Source: Streptomyces sp. NBC_00442
GTDB taxonomy: Bacteria > Actinomycetota > Actinomycetes > Streptomycetales > Streptomycetaceae
Direction: 5' to 3'
Length of the DNA stretch: 64,000 nt
Assembly: GCF_036014195.1 (NCBI RefSeq)
Contig: NZ_CP107918.1
Coordinates: 3,534,001 to 3,598,000 of the forward strand
The notes beneath the pieces were generated by a model. It ran no database searches and was not told the DNA's origin. It saw only the letters and a program-made list of their open reading frames with translations. The stretch's first letter is position 1; the number at the start of each line of letters is the position of its first letter. The translations under genes and the position numbers were made by a program. This document shows positions 51,757-59,833 of this stretch, in pieces.

Positions 51757-52097
51757 TGGCCACGCTTCCGGTCTACCGGTGGCGTCTGGCCCCGGATGGC
51801 TTCGCCACGCGTCGCCAGCTCCGGGCACGGGGCTTGCGGCCCGGTGGTCAGGACGTGGCCGCGCAGCTCGAACGGCCCCGGCGACGGCGGGGTCCACTGG
51901 TCGCCTACCTGTACCGCGTCGAACTCGCCAAGCCGGTGCGCCCGATGACGCCGGCGCGGTGGGCGGCGCTGGCCAAAGCGAACACCGCCCGCCGCTGGTG
52001 CCCTTCCTGCCGCCGGGACGCCGGATACGTCATGCCGCTCTCGCTCGGCACCTGCGTGCCCTGCGATTCCCGTTCCACCTCTCCTAGGAGTGCGTGA
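51756..52097 (+). CDS. RRQ-motif zinc-binding AICE protein
   Basis: 113 residues from ATG 51756 (TGATG with the stop before). WRLAPDGFATRRQLRARGLR carries the RRQ-L motif usual for this small family, followed by QLERPRRRRGPLVAYLYRVE. Two Cys pairs, CPSC (about residue 86) and CVPC (about 103), form a zinc ribbon. It is a regular member of Streptomyces AICE transfer operons; perhaps DNA- or protein-binding. Confidence 0.8.
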   Translation: MATLPVYRWRLAPDGFATRRQLRARGLRPGGQDVAAQLERPRRRRGPLVAYLYRVELAKPVRPMTPARWAALAKANTARRWCPSCRRDAGYVMPLSLGTCVPCDSRSTSPRSA

Positions 52098-52414
52098 TGG
52101 GCAAGCCCGACACCCGGCGTCTCGACCGGGAGATCCAGAACAACGAACGCAAGCTGGAAGCGGTCCAGAACCGCGAGCTGTGGCCGCTCAACGGCCGGGA
52201 GCGCCGGGCCGTGCTCGGCGGGGTCGTGTCGACCGCGCGGGGCATGCACCGGGGCACCGGCACCGCTCACGGAGACCGCCGCATCGACACCGCATGGCAG
52301 AGCGCAGAAACCCGGCTGGTCGCGGAGATCGCTGCGCTGCGGACCGAACGACAGCGCGTCGTCACCGACGCCGCCCGCGCCAAGGCCGCCAAGAAGTCCT
52401 CCGGCTGGTGGTGA
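52097..52414 (+). CDS. Small helical AICE protein
   Basis: 105 residues from ATG 52097 (AGGAG upstream, TGATG coupling). RRLDREIQNNERKLEAVQNR and ETRLVAEIAALRTERQRVVT are predicted coiled coils with heptad spacing; the end is Lys-rich with SSGWW. No known domain. It precedes traSA by 67 bases and may support transfer. Confidence 0.7.
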   Translation: MGKPDTRRLDREIQNNERKLEAVQNRELWPLNGRERRAVLGGVVSTARGMHRGTGTAHGDRRIDTAWQSAETRLVAEIAALRTERQRVVTDAARAKAAKKSSGWW

Positions 52415-52481
52415 ACAGCGTGCCCGCCCGCCTCTCCTCTCCCCTTCACCTCGAACACGGGACAGTCAGGAGTCAACTCCC

Positions 52482-54599
52482 ATGGATTCCAACGTAGTTC
52501 GCCTCACCAAAAGCACCACTCCCGCCCCGCAGGGCGCCTCTGGGGCATCGGTCGCTGCTGTAGCAGCGCCGGGCGCTGAAAAGCCGTCTGTGCCCCTGTG
52601 GGTGCGCTCCGGGCGGGCCGTGCACGGCATCGTCGCCCACGAACACACCCGCACCGCCGCCCGGTTGACGGTCCGCCACGGCATGTACGTGGTCGGCGGC
52701 ACCCGCATCGTCGCCAAGCGCACGTGGGAGGGCCGCACCGCCACCCGCTACGAACGCATGCTCCGTGCCGCCGAAGCCGCCGGGAACTACGAGGTCGCAG
52801 CCGAGTGGGAAGAGCGCGGCCAGCGCTTCCGCGACGCCCGCCACCGCCGCCGCATGGACCTCCTCCACTCACCACTCGACGCCGCCAAAGGCGTAGCCGT
52901 GAGCGCCGGCATGGGCGTCGGGTCGCTCGTCGCGCTCGGGGTCGTCATGGCGATCGCGACCAAGGACGTCACGCAGGTCGTCACGCCGCTCATGGCGACG
53001 GTGGAGTTCATCAACCTCCTGATCACGGTGGCGACGGTGGTGTGGGGTCCGGCCGTCACGATGGGCCCGTTCCTCGCGCTGCTCGCCCTGTGGGGCGTCG
53101 GCCGCCACCAGCAAGCCGCCCCCAACTGGGCACTCCCCGCAGCGGTCCGCAACGGTGAGGGCGAGCCGATCACCCCGTCCATCGTCGTCAAGGCCCTGCG
53201 CGACCTCGGCGTGCCCGCACTGGGGCGGGCCATCAAGGAGATGGGCGACGCCGGCGCGGCGATGCTCGGACCGATCCGGATCGCCGGATGCGGCGTGGAA
53301 GTCGACGTGACCTTGCCTTCTGGGGTGTCGACGAACGAGGTGCAGAACCGTCGGCGCAAGCTTGCCGAGAACCTGTCCCGGCATGAGCACGAAGTGTTCA
53401 TCACCATCCCGCAAGCCGCCCGCACCGTCCGCCTGTGGGTGGCCGACTCCGGGGCGCTGGATGAGCCGATCGGCCCGTCCCCTCTGGTCACGGACGAGAC
53501 GATGACCGCCGACTACGGCAAGGGTCGCGCCCCCTGGGGCCAGGACCTGCGCGGGGATGCGGCGGCCATCAGCCTCTACCAGCGCCACCTGTTGATCACG
53601 GGCCTGTCGAACCAGGGCAAGACCGTGGCGCTGCGGTCGCTGGCTCTGTGGCTGGCGCTGGACAAGTCGGTGCAGTTCCTGATGGGTGACCTCAAGGGCG
53701 TGGGCGACTGGGCCATGTTCGACGGGCTGGCGAAGACGCTGATTCAGGGCCCGACGGACGATCACGTCATCCAGGTCACGGAGATGGTTGAGGGTGCGGT
53801 GGATGAGATGAACCGCCGCATCCAGGCACCGCAGGGGACCGCGTTCCCGCCGCTCATCGTGCTCGTAGATGAGGCGCAGGTGGCGTTCATGTGCCCGGCC
53901 AAGGACGACGAGAAGCGCCCCTACGGCGGCTCGAAAGCCAACTCCCGCTACTTCATGGCCGTCCGCAAGATCCACAACCAGGGTCGGGCCGTGAACGTCC
54001 TGATGTGGCAGGGCACCCAGGACCCGACCAACGAGAACCTGCCCAAGCTCGTGCGCGAAGGCGCCCACACCCGAGCATCGCTCGCGCTCGGCACCGAGTC
54101 CCAGGCCCGCATGGCGCTGGGGGACAAGGCCGTTGACGGCGGCGCCGCCCCGAACCTGCTCCGCCCGGGGCTGGACCGGGGAACGCTGGTCGTCGCGTCC
54201 GACGGCATCGCCATTCCCGCGGGACAGGCCTCCATCACGGTCCGCACGCACTACGTCGACGACGACGCGGCCAAGGCCATCACCGAGCGGGCCAAGGCCC
54301 TGCGCGACGGCGTCACCACCCTGACCGTCATCGAGAAGGGCGAGCAGCGTGACCCGCTCGCCGACATCGCCTCTGTGGTCGGCACCGCAGAGCGGGTCCG
54401 CACGAAGGATGTCCTTGCCCGGCTCGCGTCGCTCAACGCCGGCGCCTACGGCAAGTGGTCCTTCCTCGACCTCAAGCGCGTCCTGGACGGCACCGGGGCC
54501 GAGCCCTACAAGTCTGATGGCGTGATGGTCGTCGGCCGCGACCGCGTCTCCCGGGCACTCGCCAACCGCGACGCAGACGGTTCCGCTTCCGCCGCGTAG
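52482..54599 (+). CDS. traSA: FtsK/SpoIIIE-type conjugative DNA translocase
   Basis: 705 residues from ATG 52482. Two or three membrane segments at about 145-210 (VAVSAGMGVGSLVALGVVMA; MATVEFINLLITVATVVWGP). The motor domain has Walker A GLSNQGKT (about 371-378) and Walker B LIVLVDEAQ (about 458-466), then the R-x-H-A/T-R-A-S-like segment (VREGAHTRASLALGTESQAR) seen in TraB/TraSA. The C-terminal winged helix (about 630-695, RTKDVLARLASLNAG...LDLKRVLDGTG) is like the FtsK gamma domain that reads short DNA repeats. It pumps double-stranded DNA into the recipient. Candidate recognition repeats begin right after its stop. Confidence 0.9.
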   Translation: MDSNVVRLTKSTTPAPQGASGASVAAVAAPGAEKPSVPLWVRSGRAVHGIVAHEHTRTAARLTVRHGMYVVGGTRIVAKRTWEGRTATRYERMLRAAEAAGNYEVAAEWEERGQRFRDARHRRRMDLLHSPLDAAKGVAVSAGMGVGSLVALGVVMAIATKDVTQVVTPLMATVEFINLLITVATVVWGPAVTMGPFLALLALWGVGRHQQAAPNWALPAAVRNGEGEPITPSIVVKALRDLGVPALGRAIKEMGDAGAAMLGPIRIAGCGVEVDVTLPSGVSTNEVQNRRRKLAENLSRHEHEVFITIPQAARTVRLWVADSGALDEPIGPSPLVTDETMTADYGKGRAPWGQDLRGDAAAISLYQRHLLITGLSNQGKTVALRSLALWLALDKSVQFLMGDLKGVGDWAMFDGLAKTLIQGPTDDHVIQVTEMVEGAVDEMNRRIQAPQGTAFPPLIVLVDEAQVAFMCPAKDDEKRPYGGSKANSRYFMAVRKIHNQGRAVNVLMWQGTQDPTNENLPKLVREGAHTRASLALGTESQARMALGDKAVDGGAAPNLLRPGLDRGTLVVASDGIAIPAGQASITVRTHYVDDDAAKAITERAKALRDGVTTLTVIEKGEQRDPLADIASVVGTAERVRTKDVLARLASLNAGAYGKWSFLDLKRVLDGTGAEPYKSDGVMVVGRDRVSRALANRDADGSASAA

Positions 54600-54600
54600 A

Positions 54601-54782
54601 TCAGGGAGCGAACCCCCGGCGGGTCAGGGAGGCAGGGAGAACTCCCTAACCCCCTCCCTGACCCGCCTCCCTGGCTCCCACCTGCGCAAATGATCTGCCA
54701 GGGAGTCAGGGAGGCCCGCAGGTCAGCACCCCCGAAACCCCCTCTACAGCGCACCCGGCAGGGGGTGCCTCCGCCTCCCTGC
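54601..54782. repeat. TCAGGGAG repeat cluster after traSA: candidate clt (TRS) locus
   Basis: Nine close copies of YCAGGGAG in either orientation: 54601, 54624, 54632, 54642 (partial), 54654, 54667, 54698, 54706 and 54775. TraB-type translocases bind 8-base repeats (TRS) in a clt locus normally next to the tra gene. A perfect inverted pair at 54618-54632 and about 54652-54666 also makes a strong hairpin. Confidence 0.65.
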
Positions 54783-54804
54783 CTCACTCCGGAAGGGATT
54801 CCGC

Positions 54805-55260
54805 ATGTTCCCCGAACACCCCCGGCACGTCCCCGCTGAACGGGCCGTCGAAGTCCACCACCCCACCCCGATACCGCCCATCCCGGCGCCGCTCGTACCG
54901 ATGCAACCGAGCACCGTGCCGACCGTGGCGAGCATCGTCCTGCCCAACGGCCAGATCGTCACCGGCTACGCCATCGAGCCCGCCAAGCCCGAACCGCTCG
55001 CCGCCAAACCGGCCGTGTCCCGCACCGCCGTGAACGTCGCACTCGGCGGCATCGGCTTCGCCGCTGTGTGCGGCGGGCTACTCGTCCTAACGACGTTCAT
55101 CGCCGCCATGGCCGCCCTGATCCACCAGCTCATCATTCTCGCCGCCGTGATCTTCGGTGGCTGGATCGCCGTACAGGTCCTCGGACCCCGCCCCGGGGAC
55201 GGCGGCACCGTCGTCAACATCCGCAAAGCGATCTTCAAGCGCAACCACTTCCACGGCTAG
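54805..55260 (+). CDS. SpdD-like AICE membrane protein
   Basis: 151 residues. A Pro-rich N-terminus (HHPTPIPPIPAPLVPMQPST) is followed by IVLPNGQIVTGYAIEP, two membrane segments at about 75-97 (VALGGIGFAAVCGGLLVLTT) and 103-125 (ALIHQLIILAAVIFGGWIAV), and a short basic tail (IRKAIFKRNHFHG). Position, length and architecture are like SpdD or related spread proteins between tra and rep in AICEs. The assignment is by architecture only. Confidence 0.6.
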   Translation: MFPEHPRHVPAERAVEVHHPTPIPPIPAPLVPMQPSTVPTVASIVLPNGQIVTGYAIEPAKPEPLAAKPAVSRTAVNVALGGIGFAAVCGGLLVLTTFIAAMAALIHQLIILAAVIFGGWIAVQVLGPRPGDGGTVVNIRKAIFKRNHFHG

Positions 55261-55345
55261 CTACGCCAAGGGCGGCCCCCGTCTCGCCAAAGTCCGGGGC
55301 CGCCCTTGCCTGCCAGCACTCATCACAGAACTGGAGACACCCAGC

Positions 55346-56263
55346 ATGACCCAACACGACCCCGACGTGAAGCGAGCCTTACTCGATACGGCTCTCACGG
55401 CTGCCGAATGCGGCTGGCACGTCTTCCCGCTGCGTCCCGGCACCAAGCGCCCGGCCCTGCACGGCGAAGCCTCATGCTCCGCCACGGGCCCGTGCGCCAG
55501 CGGGCACCGCAAGTGGGAGCAGCGCGCCACCACCGACCTCGACCGCATCCGAGCGACGTGGGAGCGGACACCGTTCAACATCGGTATCGCCACCGGCCCT
55601 TCCGGGCTGGTCGTCGTCGACCTGGACGTGCCCAAGCAGAACGACAACAGCAATGCGGACACGCCTTGCGGCGTGACGACCTTTAAGGCGCTCTGCGAGC
55701 GCACCGGCCACGCCGTCCCCGACACCTACCGGGTGCGGACTGCGAGCGGCGGACAGCACCTCTACTTCACCGCACCGACAGGTGTCCGGTTAGCCAACAC
55801 GGCGGGCTCACTGGCCCCGTTGGTCGACACACGGGCATGGGGCGGGTACGTCGTCGCCCCGGGCAGCATCACGCCGACCGGCGCTTACGAGACGGCGAGC
55901 GATACGCCGGTAGCTCCCCTGCCCGCATGGCTGGTGCGGCTACTCCAACCGGCGCCCGCGCGCCCGGCCAGGCCGTTGCGGCTGCCCGCAGTGAGTGGGA
56001 GCCGTGCGGCGCGGGCCGCGCTGGCTGCGGAGTGCGCCGTGGTCACCGCGTCGCCGGACAAGCAGCGCAACATCACGCTCAACCGGTGCGCGTTCAAGGT
56101 GGGGCGGTTCGTCGCGTGGGGCGACATCCCCCGGCACGTGGTGGAAGAGGCCTTCCAAGCGGCGGGGGAGGCGCGGGGACTCACCGCTGCGGAGTGCCGC
56201 TCCACCATCGCGAGCGCCCTCAACAGCTCCCTGCGCAAAGCCCGTTCCCGGGATGCGGCATGA
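55346..56263 (+). CDS. Prim-Pol-type bifunctional DNA primase/polymerase
   Basis: 305 residues from ATG 55346. The Prim-Pol domain is at about 10-210: GWHVFPLRPGTKRPALHGEA, NIGIATGPSGLVVVDLDVPK (metal Asp-x-Asp), VRTASGGQHLYFTAPTGV (catalytic His) and RAWGGYVVAPGSI. The C-terminal ~85 residues are helical with AGEARGLTAAECRSTIASAL, as in the usual C-terminal part. AICEs with this gene replicate through a Prim-Pol plus helicase unit. ATGA overlap with the next gene. Confidence 0.9.
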   Translation: MTQHDPDVKRALLDTALTAAECGWHVFPLRPGTKRPALHGEASCSATGPCASGHRKWEQRATTDLDRIRATWERTPFNIGIATGPSGLVVVDLDVPKQNDNSNADTPCGVTTFKALCERTGHAVPDTYRVRTASGGQHLYFTAPTGVRLANTAGSLAPLVDTRAWGGYVVAPGSITPTGAYETASDTPVAPLPAWLVRLLQPAPARPARPLRLPAVSGSRAARAALAAECAVVTASPDKQRNITLNRCAFKVGRFVAWGDIPRHVVEEAFQAAGEARGLTAAECRSTIASALNSSLRKARSRDAA

Positions 56264-56616
56264 GCCCGCGACTGCCTTCCGCCTTGGAAGGCCAACCCGC
56301 CGCCACCGGCCCGCACGCCGCCGAATCCGCCCCGCCCCGGCCGGTCGTGGGCGCCCCGAAAGGCGTCGCCCGAAGGGCGTCCGCTTCATCGGTTCGCTGT
56401 GGCCGGCACAACTACGACGACGGCCGCCGCCCCGTGGCCTGGCTCCACATCTGCGCGCCGCGTGGCGCCGTGCCCACGGCGACCTCGAAGTGCTTGTGCG
56501 GCCGGGACCGCAGCGCCGTTGGCCACCGCCGGGTGCTCGCGCTCATCGACGACCACACCGCCCACCTTGACCGCTGCCCGCTCTGCGCTCCCCGGGAAGG
56601 CAGGACCGCCGCATGA
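56260..56616 (+). CDS. Small Cys-rich AICE protein between Prim-Pol and helicase
   Basis: 118 residues from ATG 56260, overlapping its neighbours by ATGA on both sides. The C-terminal half carries VRCGRHNYDDGRRPVAWLHI, C-A-P-R, KCLCGRDRSAVGHRRVLALI and DRCPLC, arranged as two probable zinc knuckles. The N-terminus is Pro/Ala-rich. No family recognised; position suggests a replication accessory role. Confidence 0.65.
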   Translation: MSPRLPSALEGQPAATGPHAAESAPPRPVVGAPKGVARRASASSVRCGRHNYDDGRRPVAWLHICAPRGAVPTATSKCLCGRDRSAVGHRRVLALIDDHTAHLDRCPLCAPREGRTAA

Positions 56617-57776
56617 CCACCACCCCGCCCCCGCCGTCCATCGACGGCGCCGCACTCCTCGATGACGTCGAAGCGTTCCACCGCCGCTTCAACATCTTCC
56701 CCAGTGAAGCCGCCTACGTCGCCGTCGCGTTGTGGGACGCACACGCCCACCTGCTCGACTGCTTCGACTCCACCCCGCGTCTGGCGTTCCTGTCCCCGGA
56801 GCCGGGATCAGGCAAGTCGCGGGCGCTGGAAATCGTGGAAACCCTCGTGCCACGCCCCATGGTCGCGGTGAACGCGTCCGCCGCCGCGCTCTTCCGCGCG
56901 GTGTCCGGTGCCGAGGGTCGGCCCACGATCCTGTTCGACGAGATCGACACCGTCTTCGGTCCAAAGGCCGGGGACAACGAGGAACTGCGCGGGTTCCTCA
57001 ACGCCGGACACCGCCGCACCGGGGTCACCTACCGGTGCGTGGGCGACAGCCAGACCGTCACCCCGTTCCCGTCCTACGCCGCCGTCGCGGTCGCAGGTCT
57101 CGGCTCCCTGCCCGACACGATCCTGACCCGCGCCGTCATCATCCGTATGCGCCGCCGGGCCCGCAACGAGAAGGTGGAACCCTTCCGCGCCCGCCTGCAC
57201 GAGAAGGAAGGCCACGCCCTGCGGGACCGCCTTGCCGAGTGGGCTGAGCAGGCACGCGGCTGGGTCATGGGCGCGTGGCCCGAGATGCCCGAAGGGGTCA
57301 GCGACCGGCCCGCCGACGTGTGGGAAGGACTCCTGTCCATCGCGGACGCGGCCGGGGGCGACTGGCCCAAGCGCGCCCGCCAAGCCTGCCTGACGCTCGT
57401 GGAAGCCTCCCGCGCCAACGACAAAGGCAGTCTCGGCATCCGCCTCCTGACCGACCTACGCGACCACGTCCTGATCGGCATCGACCGCCTGCCCACCGTC
57501 GCCATCCTGGACCGGCTCAACGCACTTGATGACGCCCCGTGGGCCGACCTCAACGGCCGGCCGCTCGACAACCGGCGCCTGTCCAAGATGCTCAGCGACT
57601 ACGTGACCGCCGACGGCGACCCCATCGCCTCCCGCAACATCCGCACGAGCGGCGGAATCCTCAAGGGATTCTTCGCCGAAGACCTCACCGACGCGTGGGC
57701 CCGCTACTGCCCGTCTCCCACGTCCGCTACAAGCGCTACGCCGCTACATCCCAGCTCAGAGCCCCTGCCCCTGTAG
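56613..57776 (+). CDS. DUF3631 ATPase (replicative helicase of the AICE)
   Basis: 387 residues. Walker A PEPGSGKSRALEI (about 62-74), Walker B TILFDEIDTVFG (about 104-115), sensor-like LNAGHRRTGVTYRC and an arginine finger candidate in TILTRAVIIRMRRRARNEKV. The DUF3631 region (about 190-365) follows, with LLSIADAAGGDWPKRARQAC and SKMLSDYVTADGD. It should unwind DNA for the Prim-Pol protein. Its last ~18 codons (SPTSATSATPLHPSSEPLPL) run through the first iterons of the repeat array, so the 3' end and the candidate origin overlap. Confidence 0.87.
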   Translation: MTTTPPPPSIDGAALLDDVEAFHRRFNIFPSEAAYVAVALWDAHAHLLDCFDSTPRLAFLSPEPGSGKSRALEIVETLVPRPMVAVNASAAALFRAVSGAEGRPTILFDEIDTVFGPKAGDNEELRGFLNAGHRRTGVTYRCVGDSQTVTPFPSYAAVAVAGLGSLPDTILTRAVIIRMRRRARNEKVEPFRARLHEKEGHALRDRLAEWAEQARGWVMGAWPEMPEGVSDRPADVWEGLLSIADAAGGDWPKRARQACLTLVEASRANDKGSLGIRLLTDLRDHVLIGIDRLPTVAILDRLNALDDAPWADLNGRPLDNRRLSKMLSDYVTADGDPIASRNIRTSGGILKGFFAEDLTDAWARYCPSPTSATSATPLHPSSEPLPL

Positions 57777-57902
57777 CGGCAAACCCAGATGTAGCGGCTA
57801 CGGCCCCCACCCCCCGAAACGGCCGTAGCCGCTACATCCCACCCCTCCGCTACAAAAATTATGCCGCTGACCTGCGATGTAGCGGCGTAGCGGATGTAGC
57901 GG
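57724..57902. repeat. Eight TGTAGCGG iterons in mirror-symmetric array: candidate AICE origin
   Basis: Perfect 8-mers lie at 57724, 57741, 57829 and 57847 (CCGCTACA) and at 57772, 57790, 57878 and 57895 (TGTAGCGG). Start-to-start distances are 17, 31, 18, 39, 18, 31 and 17, a palindromic series, and orientations also mirror (two reverse, two forward, two reverse, two forward). The array sits between the helicase gene and xis. Confidence 0.85.
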
Positions 57903-57954
57903 ACCCCAGAGAAGGGGCCCGACCCCTCCCCCTCGCAGACACGAGGAGACACCC

Positions 57955-58152
57955 GTGAGCACCGCGCTGCCTGCCTCACACGACGTCGTCACCGTCCCCG
58001 AGGCGATGACGGCCCTGCGGCTGAGCCGCAGCAAGATCTACGACCTCATCCGTTCGGGAGTGCTGCGCAGCTACACCGAAGGCCGTGCACGCCGCATCCC
58101 GACAGAGGCACTTCAGACCTACATCCACAACAAGCTTGAGGAGGCTGCCTGA
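57955..58152 (+). CDS. xis: Excisionase-type HTH protein
   Basis: 65 residues from GTG 57955 (GAGGAG upstream). VVTVPEAMTALRLSRSKIYD, LIRSGVLRSYTEGRARRIPT, EALQTYIHNKLEEAA is the MerR-like/excisionase HTH that directs the integrase to cut the element out. It is coupled to int by TGATG. Confidence 0.9.
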   Translation: MSTALPASHDVVTVPEAMTALRLSRSKIYDLIRSGVLRSYTEGRARRIPTEALQTYIHNKLEEAA

Positions 58153-59435
58153 TGGCCAAGCGCCGCGCCAACGGTGAAGGAACGATCACCAAGCGGAAGG
58201 ACGGTCGCTATCACGCGGCGGCCTACGTCTACCGCCCGGACGGCACCCGGGTCCGGAAGTTCGTCTACGGCAAGAACCGCGACGAAGTTGCGGGCAAGCT
58301 CACCGAGATCCAGGAGAAGACTCGGCAGGGCATCCCGGCCGCCACGTCCGCCATGGCGTTCGGGGACTACTTGACGTACTGGCTGGCGGCCGTGGCGCCG
58401 GCACGGCTGAAGCCCGCAACCCTCAACAGCTACGAAGGGCTGACCCGCCTCTACATTCGTCCCGCGCTCGGCAAGAAGAAGCTGAACCGCCTCTCCCCCG
58501 CCGATGTGCAGCTGTTCCTGCTGGAGTTCAAGTCCGGCTGTCTGTGCTGCCTGCGGGGCGTCGACGCCGGACGCCCCGAGGGTGAGCGAACTTGCTGCGC
58601 GGTCCGGCAGTGCTGCAAGCGGCGGCCGTCTGCCCGCACGGTCCAGTACACGCACGCCGTATTGCGCTCTGCGCTCCAACAGGCGGTCCGGGAGGAGCTG
58701 ATCGCGCGCAACGTCGCCCGGATCGTCGAAACGCCCAGCGTCGAACGCCAGGAGGTACACCCCTTGGACGCAGGAGAAGCCCGTCTGCTCCTCAAGACCA
58801 CCCGGCCGCACCGCCTGTACGCCCTGTGGCTACTGCTGATCAGTACGGGGCTGCGACGCGGTGAGGCGCTGGCCCTCACGTGGTCGGACATCGACCTTGA
58901 GAACGGACAGCTCCGCGTCCGGCGGAACCTTCAGCGGATCAAGCGGGAGCTGCTGTTCGGCACGCCCAAGACCGCACGGTCCATCCGTACGGTCTCCCTG
59001 CCCAAGCACTGTGTGGCTGCTTTGCGTGCCCATGCAGAACAGCAGACGCGGGAGCGAGCGGTGGCCGGCGAGAAGTGGAAGCCCCCGGCAGAGCAGCCCA
59101 ACGGCCTGGTGTTCACCACGGCCACCGGCCGGGCCACGGACCCCCGCAGCCTGAACCGGATGCTCACGATCCTGTGCCGGGACGCCAAGGTGCGGCGGGT
59201 GCGGGTGCACGATCTTCGGCACACGTGCGCGTCGCTGCTCCTGGCTCAGGGGGTCGACGCGCGCACGATCATGGAGACGCTCGGTCACAGCACCATCACC
59301 ATGACGCTGGATACCTACGCTCACGTGATGCAGACGACCTTGCGCGCGGCTGCTGACCGTATGGACGACGCGTTGGGTCTGGCCGAAGAGAAAGAGGCGG
59401 ACGGGGATGAAACGGAGCCCGACGCCGCAGCCTGA
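58152..59435 (+). CDS. int: Tyrosine site-specific integrase
   Basis: 427 residues. Arm-binding N-terminus (NGEGTITKRKDGRYHAAAYV), SAM-like core-binding domain (about 65-190) with a Cys-rich insert (SGCLCCLRG...CCAVRQCCK, about 128-156) seen in Streptomyces AICE integrases, and a complete catalytic domain: Arg235 (STGLRRGEAL), Lys273, His353-x-x-Arg356 (HDLRHT), His379 (LGHST) and the nucleophile Tyr389. It recombines the element with the 3' end of tRNA-Arg(ACG). Followed by arm repeats, a terminator and the att site. Confidence 0.95.
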   Translation: MAKRRANGEGTITKRKDGRYHAAAYVYRPDGTRVRKFVYGKNRDEVAGKLTEIQEKTRQGIPAATSAMAFGDYLTYWLAAVAPARLKPATLNSYEGLTRLYIRPALGKKKLNRLSPADVQLFLLEFKSGCLCCLRGVDAGRPEGERTCCAVRQCCKRRPSARTVQYTHAVLRSALQQAVREELIARNVARIVETPSVERQEVHPLDAGEARLLLKTTRPHRLYALWLLLISTGLRRGEALALTWSDIDLENGQLRVRRNLQRIKRELLFGTPKTARSIRTVSLPKHCVAALRAHAEQQTRERAVAGEKWKPPAEQPNGLVFTTATGRATDPRSLNRMLTILCRDAKVRRVRVHDLRHTCASLLLAQGVDARTIMETLGHSTITMTLDTYAHVMQTTLRAAADRMDDALGLAEEKEADGDETEPDAAA

Positions 59436-59451
59436 GTCCGCCCGACGGGGA

Positions 59452-59475
59452 CGTTGATGTCACCCGTTGATGTCA
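59452..59475 (+). repeat. Right arm-type repeats of the AICE
   Basis: CGTTGATGTCA at 59452-59462 and 59465-59475, identical in sequence and spacing to the pair at 48363-48386, and 34 bases from the att core. Confidence 0.78.
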
Positions 59476-59509
59476 AAGGCCCCCTGGACGATGTCCAGGG
59501 GGCCTTTGA
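59473..59509. terminator. Bidirectional terminator between int and tRNA-Arg
   Basis: A perfect 17 bp stem (59473-59489 with 59493-59509), with A-rich and T-rich feet, closes on GAT. It would end int transcripts from the left and tRNA-Arg transcripts from the right, replacing the host terminator lost at integration. Confidence 0.9.
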
Positions 59510-59557
59510 CCTGTGTGCACTCGGCAGGATTCGAACCTGCAACCTTCTGATCCGTAG
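59509..59557. repeat. Attachment site copy C within intact tRNA-Arg
   Basis: 49 bases identical to copy B (48209-48257); the first seven bases lie outside the tRNA and come from the element. Copy C is joined to the 5' half of the tRNA and thus keeps a working gene. Confidence 0.92.
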
Positions 59558-59588
59558 TCAGATGCTCTATCCGTTAAGCTACGAGTGC
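59516..59588 (-). tRNA. tRNA-Arg (anticodon ACG), integration target
   Basis: 73 bases. Acceptor stem GCACTCG/CGAGTGC with discriminator A, D arm with AGCTTAACGGATAGAGCA-like sequence, anticodon loop CTACGGA (ACG), T loop TTCGAAT. A34 is the substrate of TadA (gene at 19779). The 3' half has been re-supplied by the element. Confidence 0.97.
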
Positions 59589-59792
59589 TTGTGCTTCCGG
59601 GGTTTTTTCTGCCCCGTCGGCGTTGCGAGAACAACATTACATGACCTGCGCCGTGACGCGAAATCCATTCCCCTCACCGCCTCTGACCTGCGCAAATGCC
59701 TCTGTGTGAGCAGACGCGTCGGGTGCGGTTCCCCCGGACGGGTGCGTGGGGCGGGGCGAAAACCGGCCGGGGTGGGCGGGGCCCGGAACGGC

Positions 59793-59822
59793 CGAAGCCC
59801 CGGCCGTGGGGCCGGGGCTTCG
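59793..59822 (-). terminator. Terminator of tRNA-Ser(GCT)
   Basis: A perfect 13 bp stem (59793-59805 with 59810-59822) lies 11 bases downstream of the leftward tRNA. Confidence 0.88.
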
Positions 59823-59833
59823 GGTGGTGCTGG

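Larger units (their letters stand above)
48209..59557. mobile_element. Actinomycete integrative and conjugative element (AICE), apparently complete
   Basis: 11.3 kb between identical 49-base tRNA-Arg sequences. It carries regulation (GntR, GNAT), transfer (DUF6284 to SpdD-like, with FtsK-type TraSA), replication (Prim-Pol and DUF3631 ATPase), and xis-int. Genes overlap by ATGA, GTGA or TGATG in two runs. AICEs integrate in tRNA genes, replicate briefly when excised and move double-stranded DNA between mycelia through the TraB/TraSA translocase. Every gene appears intact, so it may be active. Confidence 0.88.
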
